From positions 255,050,518 to 255,114,517 of the forward strand of contig OW240912.1 of NCBI GenBank assembly GCA_933207985.1: a stretch of DNA of 64,000 nucleotides. The letters run 5' to 3'. The notes beneath the pieces were generated by a model that searched no databases, had not been told where the DNA came from, and saw nothing but the letters and a program-made list of their open reading frames with translations. This document shows, piece by piece, positions 56,535 to 64,000 of the stretch. The position numbers were made by a program, and so were the translations under genes. Source of the DNA: Pelobates cultripes (taxonomy: Eukaryota > Chordata > Amphibia > Anura > Pelobatidae). Positions within the stretch are counted from its first letter, which is position 1. Every line of letters starts with the position of its first letter.

Positions 56535-57915
56535 TTATTAATTTTTATTATTATTATGCCAACAAATTCCGCAGTGCTTTACAGTGGGTGGACGAACAGA
56601 CATGTAGTTGTAACCAGATAACTTGGACACACAGGAACAGAGGGGTTGAGGGCCCTGCTCAATGAGCTTACATGCTAGAGGGAGTGGGGTAAAGTGACAC
56701 AAAAGGTAAGGATAGTATTAGACTAATGACAGTTGCAAGAGAGGAATCAGTCGGGAGCTATTAACAGTTTAATTGATACACTTTTATGAAGAAGTGGGTT
56801 TTTAATGATTTTTTGAAGGAGTGGAGACTGGATGAGCATCTAATGGAGGAGGGAAGTGAGTTCCACAGGAACGGTGCAGCCCTCGAGAAGTCTTGAAGGT
56901 GAGCATCAGAGGTGGGAGTACGGCAGAAGATAGACGTAAGTCTTTAGCAGAGCGTAAGGGCCTAGACGGGACATACTTGTGTATTAGGGAGGATAGATGA
57001 AGGAGGGAGCAGCATTATTTAGAGATTTGAAAGCAAGAACCAGAATTTTAAATTGAGCCCTATATCTAACAGGAAGCCAATGTAGAGACTGACAGAAGGG
57101 TGAGGCGTGGGAGGTGCGGGCGGACAGGAAGATGAGCCTCGCCGCCGTATTCATTATGGACTGTAACAGCGCAAGTTGGGAGCACTAAGACCACTGAGAA
57201 GTGGATTACAGTAGTCAAGGCGAGAAAGGACAGTGGAATGGGATGCGCGCAATGTTTTTGAGGTGGAAACAACAGGATTTGTCGATAGACTGAACATGAG
57301 GCTCGAAGGATAGGTCGGTGTCAAAGAGAACACACAGGCAACGAGCCTGCGTGGAGGAGCTGATGGTAGCACCGTTGACTTGGAGGGAGACAGACACAGG
57401 AGTAACAGCACTTGAGGGAGGAAAGACCAGAATTTCAGTTTTGGTCAAGTTTAGTTTAAGGGAGTAGGCAGCCATCCAGTTAGAAATAGCAGAGAGGCAA
57501 TCAGAGACACTAGTCAAGAGGGACGGGAAGAGATCAGGAGAGGACAGGTAGATTTACGTGTCATCTGCATATAAATTATATTGGAAGCCACAGGAGCTAA
57601 TGAGTTTACCAAGGGAGGCAGTATAAATGGAGAACAGTAGGGGACCAAGGACTGAACCTTGGGGGACACCAACAGAGAGGAGTTGGGGAGAAGAAGCAGG
57701 GCCAGAGAAAGAAACACTGAAAGAGCGCTGGGAGAGGTAGGAGGAGCACAAGGAGAGAGCAATATCTTGTAGACAGATATTGCGGAGGATGAGAACAAGG
57801 TGATGATCAACAGTGTCAAAAGCCGTAGACAGGTCAAGGAGAATTGGGATAGAGTAGTGACCATGAGATTTTGCAGTGAGTAGATCATTGGATACTTTGG
57901 TCAGTGCCAAATCAG
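56535..57915 (-). pseudogene. L2-type LINE relic (RT and 3' end)
   Basis: On the - strand, frames from 57910 read [20 protein letters not shown] with VDHH (RT box A), [19 protein letters not shown] (box B) and NLYADDT (box C). A second frame follows with ISNWMAAYSLKLNLTKTEIL, and a third with RASHSTVLSRLDYCNPLLSGL. The 3' end has the family-typical ACTGTAAAGCACTGCGGAAT and a TTATTATTATTA tail (56535-56590). Frameshifts separate the parts, and the endonuclease is absent. It lies in a PDCL3 intron in the same orientation as the gene. Confidence 0.8.
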
Positions 57916-58286
57916 ATGCTCCCTTAATTGAAGGATTTACTGGTTACTACCGCTCTTATGGATTAACCCCCGAAATGGATGAATTACTGGCACATTATCA
58001 CTGGTTTTAGAATGGAACAGATACTTGTCTTTCCCTCTCACTTGCATGGATTCATTAGCATTAACCTATGACAGAATCTTTCACATTTTTTAACAGATAT
58101 ACCCCTATTGCATAGCACTTTGTCATGAAATACACTGGTGTTTAGCCTGCTGTACAAATGATAACTACCTGATTTCTAATGTTCTTAGTTGAAGGAAATC
58201 TGCATAGATTAGGATCTCACTAATAATTAGACAGGAATATTCAAGAAGACTTTTCAAAACTCATTGCTCTGAACAATGTAGCTTAC

Positions 58287-58430
58287 CCTTGCTTATAAAG
58301 ATGCAAAATGACCCAAATGCCTTTGCCTGCTTCTGTCACTTCTCTGACGTAATCCTGTCCTGATATTTCTCCCACCTCGCCAAATTTATTTTTCACTTGA
58401 GTTGCTTGCCACTGAGCTATTCGCTGCAGC
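58287..58430 (-). CDS. pdcl3: PDCL3 coding exon
   Basis: Acceptor CTTTTTTCAG, donor GG|GTAAGC. It reads [20 protein letters not shown], then [20 protein letters not shown], then ILHLYKQ. It covers the end of the N-terminal helical domain and the first strand of the thioredoxin-like fold. It is uninterrupted and 144 bp long. The flanking introns (57916-58286 and up to 58590) show nothing else. Confidence 0.94.
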
Positions 58431-58920
58431 CTGAAAAAAGAATTGAAAGCCATTATTTTTTAAACAAACTGTTGGTTTGCATTCAGAGAGGACTAAAAGC
58501 ATAATACTGAAAATTGTATAGTACAAACATAAAATCAAGCACATACCCAGCAATTGTCTGCCACTAATACATTTAAAATGACTACTAAAGTTACCAAGAT
58601 TATTTCATCTCAATGAAGTGTTCCCGTCCTGTTAACCCTACAACGTGACCAAATGTAGCTCATAGGAAAGCACTGAATTCAATGTTTTCCTTTGAGAAGC
58701 ATTTGATTGCGTGCGCAGACGCCACATATTTACATCACGTCCCTGCTGCTCCTGTATGCAGTGACGTACACATGACCCATGGGGCCCCGGTGCAAAAATT
58801 GATCCGTGGGCCCCCCCCCGCGCTTACTCGGCGCGGGTTGGGGCCGCAACACATGGCGGCAGGCACCTGGTCGCAGGGGTTGCAGGGCTGCGACCCCGCG
58901 ACCACGGTATGCACACACAC

Positions 58921-59250
58921 TTAAAGGACCACTACAGACACCCAGATCACATCAGCTCAATGAAGTGGTCTGGGTGCCAGGTCCCTCTAGTTTTAACCCT
59001 GCGGCTATGTTTCACTGAGGGTTAATCCAGCCTCTGGTGGCTGTCTCATTGACAGCTGCTAGAGGAGCTTCCGCGATTCTCACTGTGAAAATCACAGTGA
59101 GAAGACACTGAACGTCCATAGGAAAGCATTGATTAATGCTTTCCTATGGGCGGTTTAAATGTGTGCGCGCGCGCCTCTTGCCACGCATGTGCATTCGGAG
59201 CTGAGAGGCGGAGGGATCCCCAGCACCAAGGGAGTCTGACGCTGGAGAAA
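58921..59250. mobile_element. piggyBac-like MITE nested in the hAT MITE
   Basis: It starts TTAAAGGACCACTACAGACA and carries all three stems of the copy at 50342, including CATAGGAAAGCATT with AATGCTTTCCTATG (59117-59148). A right-end TTAA is not visible, so it may be truncated. Confidence 0.6.
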
Positions 59251-59637
59251 GGTAAATGCTGAAGACACACACACACATTCTCACGAACAGACACATACAC
59301 ACTAGCTAACAGACACACACATTTACTGACAGAGACACACTCAGCGACAGACATACATACACACTCACTTACAAAACATACACTTTCACTGACAAACACA
59401 CACTCACTAACAGACATCAAACACACTCAGTAACAGACACACACAGTAACACTCACTAGCAGACACACACCCAATAACAGACACACTCACTGACACACAC
59501 ACTAACACACACACACTAACACACACAATTTTTTTTTTAAATTTAATCCCCCCAGCCTCCTTACCTTTTAGAGTGCTGGGGGGATTCCCTGGGGTCCAGT
59601 GGTGGTGCTGCTGGGCTCCTGGGGCTCCTGGGTGGCC

Positions 59638-59786
59638 GGCGCGCGAGGGAGCACTCTGCTCTGAGTGCCTTCTCTTCAGCTCCCTCTCGCGCCGCATAGG
59701 GATGTCATCTTCCAGCTACGGCATCAGTGCGGTGCGCGAGGGAGCTGTAGAGGAAGCACTCAGAGCAGAGTGCTCCCTCGCGCGCC
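59638..59786. repeat. GC-rich palindrome in the hAT MITE
   Basis: GGCGCGCGAGGGAGCACTCT pairs with AGAGTGCTCCCTCGCGCGCC. The inner arms are imperfect. The centre is GGGATGTCATCTTCCAGC, a weakened form of the centres at 9890 and 21620. Confidence 0.85.
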
Positions 59787-60167
59787 CTCCCGCCTGCCTG
59801 CCCGGTGACAGCAGGGCCAGCCTCGGGGGGCCCAGAGGTGGCCGCCTCCTGGGCCCCCCCAGGAGAAGAGGCTGGCCCTGTAGGTACATACCTGGTGGGC
59901 CGGGCCCGGTCGCAGCCGCGACCCCTGCGACCCTGGTATGTACGCCACTGCCTGTATGGGGTACAATGGATAGGATGATGCCTGGAATGCAATGCCTCCA
60001 CGATGATGTTGCAGGAGGCAGAGTGTCAGTGGCACAGAGGGAGTCTCGGTGCTGGAGAAAAGTTAAGTTAAACCTTTATTTTACAAATTTTTCCTTACAA
60101 ACTGGACCCTATAGCATTAGAAATACAAATCTACACTTCCATACACTTCCAATGAAAAGTTACATAC

Positions 60168-60243
60168 CTGTATAGTTCTATGGCATGCTCATCTTCCTCA
60201 TTAAAATCATCTTCATTCTCTTCCAGAGTTTCATATGTCTTAA
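60168..60243 (-). CDS. pdcl3: PDCL3 coding exon, acidic linker
   Basis: Acceptor TTTTGCTCCAG, donor CAG|GTATGT. It reads (V)KTYETLEENEDDFNEEDEH, then AIELYR. Human PDCL3 has KTYEDMTLEELEDHEDEFNE here, so this copy is about five residues shorter just after KTYE, without loss of frame. 76 bp, phase 1 to phase 2. Confidence 0.92.
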
Positions 60244-60549
60244 CTGGAGCAAAAGATGGAAACATAGCTTTATTTTCCAGTTTAAATGTTTTTATTCATT
60301 TTTGACATATAAAGGATACAGAAAAAAGAAAAAGGAAGGGGGAAAAGGTTTACCTTCACTCACTATACATGACATATAGTATACAAATCACCTCCCCATA
60401 TTACCCTCGTTAAGAGTAAAACAATCAACCTATGTTATACGTGGGATTTTAACTTATTTTATAATGTATTAGTTTTGGTGAGTTACTATATGACACTAAT
60501 ATTATCTGTATTCAAAAAGCTCAAATTACATTTTGGTCACATATGTAAA

Positions 60550-61990
60550 TAGCGGCAATTAAAATGACCATAGTACCAAAAATGTTATATCTATTCAGAT
60601 CATTACAAATCAAAGTTCCGCAAGGGTATATTTCAACCCTGCAGGCGATACTTATTCACTTTAACTGGGGCGGGAAATACTCTCGAGTCCCAAAAGGATT
60701 AATTCTGAGACAAGTGAAACATGGTGGCATGGGCTTCCCAAACTTGAAATTATATTATTACTCGGCAATTCTAACAAATTAATTAGCGCACTTTTAAGTA
60801 ACTATACCCCCCAATGGGTTGCTATAGAAAATAGCTATAGCGGACCTCTTGAGTTACCTTCTTTGATCTGGTTGCCTAAACAAAGACGAAAGACACCCCA
60901 GGATATTCTATCTACTACCAAGCTCTTACTTAATATATGGGATATCAACAGAGTAAAATTATGTTCATCATACCCTTGGTCATTAGCGGCTCCTCTTACA
61001 ATCTTATATATTTGCAACAACACATTTCCCTATGCTCAATGGAGCCGAAGAGGTATTACAAATATTTTTCATCTTTTCAAAACAGATGGTCTAAAGCTTT
61101 TTCCTGACCTCCAAATAGAATTTGAACTTCCTTCACATTTTAATTTTGCATACCTTCAAATAAAAGCACTTATGATCAACAATAACATATGCACAATTCA
61201 ACAAACTTTACGATCCTCTATTATGAAATTTGAACAACTATGTGCAGCTTTATCCTCACCAAAAAGAATATTATCGATTTGCTATTATAGCCTCAACAAC
61301 TCACAAGAAATAACAAAATGGAAATTTATGACAGAATAACAAACTGATATTCAAGAAACAATAACAAGAGGAATGGGGAAACATTTTCACAGCACATGAA
61401 GAACTTTCAACATGCACATCCCACTTTTAAACATCTCGAAAGATTCTATATAGATGGTATATGGTACCAACTCGTCTTAGATCAATTTATCCGGAATCAG
61501 AAGATGTTGGTTGGAGGTGCCATTCGCATAAAGGTACATGATGCATATGTGGTGGTCATGTGATAAGGTAAATACTCTTTGGAAAGATATAGTATCATTG
61601 GTTCAAGAAATTACATCTCACAAGATTGAACATACCCCTAAGATGATACTTCTAAAAGCTTTATCAGAAACCATAGATAAAGTTTCACGGAGAAAAATTC
61701 TACTCCTATCAACAACAGCAATACTAATAGCCAGAAACGGGAAATCTTCAAATTTGCCATCTTTACAAGAAATTAATGTCTACTACAGTAGATTATGAAC
61801 TTATCATGTGGAATCAAACAAAAATAGGAAAATTAAGCCCTAAAGTAACCGACAAATGGCGGACGTATCTTCAAACAGCCCCTTTATCAAGCCCCTTTCA
61901 GTGAGGAGTTAAAAGTGGTGGAAAGAAATTTAAATAATTTAAATAACAGAGTATCTCAGTGCAGAGACTTAAGATTTAATATATAATACA
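60550..61990 (+). pseudogene. L1 ORF2 relic, C-terminal third
   Basis: The first open part (60564-60782) reads MTIVPKMLYLFRSLQIKVPQ, then SRVPKGLILRQVKHGGMGFP with NLKLYYYSA; the next (60863-61339) and last (61538-61798, with MMHMWWSCDKVNTLWKDI) continue the same protein. They match the region after the RT of the ORF2 at 35413 (VKMNILPRILFLFQALPV; HMWWVCPEAQKFW). Several frameshifts; 5' truncated. It lies in a PDCL3 intron, antisense to the gene. 61990-62420 is AT-rich with nothing further. Confidence 0.8.
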
Positions 61991-62419
61991 ATAGACCCCC
62001 ACCCCTTTTTTTCCCTCTCTTTTCACTTCACTTTTGTTTTTTTAGCAGGAGTTCTATTCATGACATGTGCCTACAAGACAAATTTACATATGAAACATAG
62101 CTTTATAAAGGTAGTTTTAAGGTCACTCAAATGACTTCGTGGCCTCCTTATTTAAAGCAACACTTGAATTATAATTGTAATGCAACTGTATTTTAAGTTT
62201 AGACTGTCTTCTTTATTTTGTTGGAATATTTTATTATGGGAACAGATTAAAATATTATGGATATTTATTGAAGAAAAAATTCCAAGGTAGGGATTAATAA
62301 CAAAAGCAAAAATATTAAACAAATGGCAATAAAAAGCAAACTGACTTTATCTTCCACAACCTAGTTTGCTTTTTTAAAGAATGTAATGACATACTTTATT
62401 TTTCCCCTGCTACCTCTTG

Positions 62420-62640
62420 TCTCAAATCCCCACTGTATCCTTTAGATTGTAAGCTCATGGACTATCTAGCTAAGCACTTTGTATAAAAGAGCTCCAATGG
62501 CTAGATTTCACCTTATGGGCAGGCCTCTCTCTACGTCTTGTATTTGTCTGTGTATATTGTACGTTCTCCTCTAATTGTACAGCACTGTGGAATCTGTTGG
62601 TGCTTTATAAATACCAGTAATAAATAAATAAATACTGAGG
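62420..62640 (+). mobile_element. L2/CR1-type 3' UTR fragment
   Basis: It contains TTAGATTGTAAGCTCATGG, GGGCAGGCCTCTC, TTGTACAGCACTGTGGAATC and TGTTGGTGCTTTATAAATA, the conserved 3' end shared by vertebrate L2-like LINEs and the SINEs that use them, ending in AATAAATAAATAAATA. The body is missing. 62641-63465 shows no gene. Confidence 0.7.
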
Positions 62641-63465
62641 CGTTCTGTTCACTTCCTTTGGGAGTGCTGCCATTTTAAGTGATTCTCAGTTGGAATATAT
62701 TCTTACCTCTAAAAATATCATTTTGGTAGCTAGTTCACGTCACACGTGTTTGATTTGCCTTCAGTACTGGTCATGCAATCTTGTCAGACTATAATGCTTG
62801 AAAAGCATTTGATACTGTGAAATACTTTTCACCTCACTAAATACCTTTAAAGCATTGCTGTGTCAACCGGCTTCACTTTTAGACTGGTTATTCATTTTAT
62901 CATGCCAATTACCTTGGAACTTGCATCACATCTTAGCAGTCTGTGCATGTACTCTAAGGTTTTATGTCGATTACCATCAAATATTCCCCTGCTCCCTATT
63001 GTCTTAAGAACTGCATCCCTCATTGTGGGTACTGCATTTTCATTACACTTTTATACTAAATAAAATCAGCATAAAAGTATGACAGCAAAAATTAAAAAGG
63101 TTTGTTATGCTTACAAACCGCTTGTTTTTTATCATAAATGTTTTACATTGCCTTTTATCTCTCTCCCACTTTCTTCTTTGTGTGAGTCTATTATTTATGT
63201 GAGCAGATACTTTTACTAACAGGAAATTCACTCTTTATTTTTTTTTTTTACTTGCTATTAGACTATGGGTCATTATTTTATTATGTTTAGGTAGATCTGT
63301 TTTTATTAGTCTTATTGCATATAAGGACTCAAAGTGTGTATTCTATAGGAGTATGGAAATGTACTTGTTTTAAAGTTTGTAACATATTGTCAAGTAAGAA
63401 AAAACAAATGTTGCAGCCTTGTTCTAATGCAAAGCATAACCAGCCTGCATTTGTGTGTCACTCAC

Positions 63466-63586
63466 CTACTGACTGTTGCTGAAGGACATCTTCTTCTTCT
63501 GCCTCCTCATCCTTTGGGGTCTCTTTTGGAGGAACAATGCCATGTTTACGTAAAATATCATTCCACTCTGTGTCGGCATTTGGATC
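63466..63586 (-). CDS. pdcl3: PDCL3 coding exon 2, N-terminal domain
   Basis: PDCL3 is a phosducin-family cytosolic cofactor of the CCT/TRiC chaperonin, also reported in apoptosis and VEGFR2 stability; function is inferred from the family. This exon (acceptor TTCTTGCATAG, donor G|GTGAGT) reads [20 protein letters not shown], then [20 protein letters not shown], the conserved N-terminal helix and acidic coil. Human PDCL3 starts MQ then [10 protein letters not shown], so only a two-codon first coding exon is missing. I find none before 64000, so it should lie further right. The five exons seen (63586-63466, 60243-60168, 58430-58287, 55513-55305, 51661-51558) join with consistent phases, 654 bp including the stop. 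Introns mean this is the real gene, not a retrocopy. Confidence 0.94.
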
Positions 63587-63663
63587 CTATGCAAGAAATG
63601 GGGATATTAAGATACATTAATTAAAAACCAAATACAGGCAGACAGAAATACAAAAATACTCTT

Positions 63664-64000
63664 GAAGGACCACTATAGTGCCAGAAAAACAAACTTACTT
63701 TCCTGGCTCTATAGCGTCTTTAGGTTCCCCCCCACCCTCAGGGTCCCACTCTCGCCGGGCTGAAGGGGGAGGAAGGGGTTAAATGCTTACCTTTTGCCAG
63801 CGCCGGGCTCCCTCGGCGCGGGGGACTCACCTCCCTCTTCTGACGTCTTCTGCGGATTGCGCATGCGCGGAGGGAGCCGCGCGCATTAAATCAGTCCATA
63901 GGAAAGCATTTCTCAATGCTTTCCTATGGATGTTAGCGTCTTCTCACTGATTTTCACAGTGAGAAGCACAGAAGCGCCTCTAGCGGCTGTCAATGAGACA
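63664..64000. mobile_element. piggyBac-like MITE, cut by the window end
   Basis: TTGAAGGACCACTATAGTGC is followed by CAGAAAAACAAACTTACTTT with CCTGGCTCTATAG, the outer stem of the copy at 50342 read from its other end. The hairpin CATAGGAAAGCATTTCTCAA with TGCTTTCCTATG is at 63897-63928, and CTCACTGATTTTCACAGTGA near 63945. It continues beyond the window. Confidence 0.7.

Larger units (their letters stand above)
58759..59950. mobile_element. hAT-type MITE with 8-bp target duplication
   Basis: 1192 bp, starting CAGTGACGTACACATG and ending GTATGTACGCCACTG, flanked by CCTGTATG (58751-58758 and 59951-59958). It contains a TTAA-start MITE copy, a CA-rich tract (59262-59530) and a GC palindrome. 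Third copy of the family at 9348 and 20335. Confidence 0.85.
58600..60130. mobile_element. Old MITE hosting a hAT MITE
   Basis: The flanks of the hAT insertion resemble the two halves of a TTAAAGGACCACT-family MITE. Left: CAATGAAGTGTTC, then CATAGGAAAGCACTGAATTC. Right: GGGAGTCTCGGTGCTGGAGA, then CTATAGCATTAGAAATAC. Only the general resemblance can be claimed; ends are not fixed. Confidence 0.35.

Noticed and set aside
55305..63586. Identification as PDCL2 or PDCL
   Set aside because: [25 protein letters not shown] and [10 protein letters not shown] match PDCL3 better than PDCL2 (CIQHYHDN type) or PDCL.

Overview
The window is vertebrate nuclear DNA, most probably from a frog or toad. The grounds are intron-split genes with GT-AG junctions, long AT-rich intergenic DNA, and a dense mix of L1 (Tx1-like), L2/CR1, R4-like and Penelope retroelements, gypsy LTRs, Tc1 transposons, hAT MITEs and TTAA-flanked piggyBac-like MITEs. 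Nothing bacterial or organellar is present. Species assignment is an inference from this repeat mix.

Only two host genes can be supported. Near the left end, + strand, is the single-coding-exon gene TASL (CXorf21), adaptor of the lysosomal transporter SLC15A4; its C-terminal pLxIS motif is intact, and a splice acceptor two bases upstream of the ATG fixes the start at 1502. On the right, - strand, five of the coding exons of PDCL3 (phosducin-like 3, a CCT chaperonin cofactor) lie between 63586 and 51558; the first exon is outside the window. PDCL3 carries an in-frame TGA in its last exon, 12 codons before the conserved acidic tail would end.

Region by region. 0-1 kb: solo LTR on the - strand. 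1.5-2.8 kb: TASL and its 3' UTR. 3-5 kb: MITE and an L1 relic. 5.4-8 kb: AT-rich repeat split by a Tc1 copy. 9.3-10.1 kb: hAT MITE with a large GC palindrome. 11.3-12.9 kb: L1-derived non-autonomous element. 14-17 kb: L1 relics and a GC-rich minisatellite. 19.6-23.5 kb: gypsy-type element with a SCAN-like Gag and LTRs in inverted orientation, carrying a nested hAT MITE. 23.5-25.2 kb: L1 ORF1 copy. 25.5-27 kb: second L1-derived element. 27.9-32.7 kb: a TTAA-flanked element nested inside a relative. 34.7-40 kb: a recent L1 with a complete 1265-residue ORF2, inserted in an older L1. 42-44.4 kb: Tc1 relic and third L1-derived element. 45.6-48 kb: minisatellites. 48.1-51.2 kb: Penelope relic broken by a fourth L1-derived element and a MITE. 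51.5-64 kb: PDCL3, whose introns hold a solo LTR, R4-like, L2 and L1 relics and nested MITEs.

The two host genes show no functional link here; the rest is a layered record of transposition. The most unusual items are the inverted-LTR gypsy insertion with matching 4-bp flanks, the four L1-derived elements of uniform net length (about 1.52-1.62 kb) with 5' and 3' ends but no ORF2, and the PDCL3 nonsense codon. All family assignments were made by reading motifs; no database search was run.
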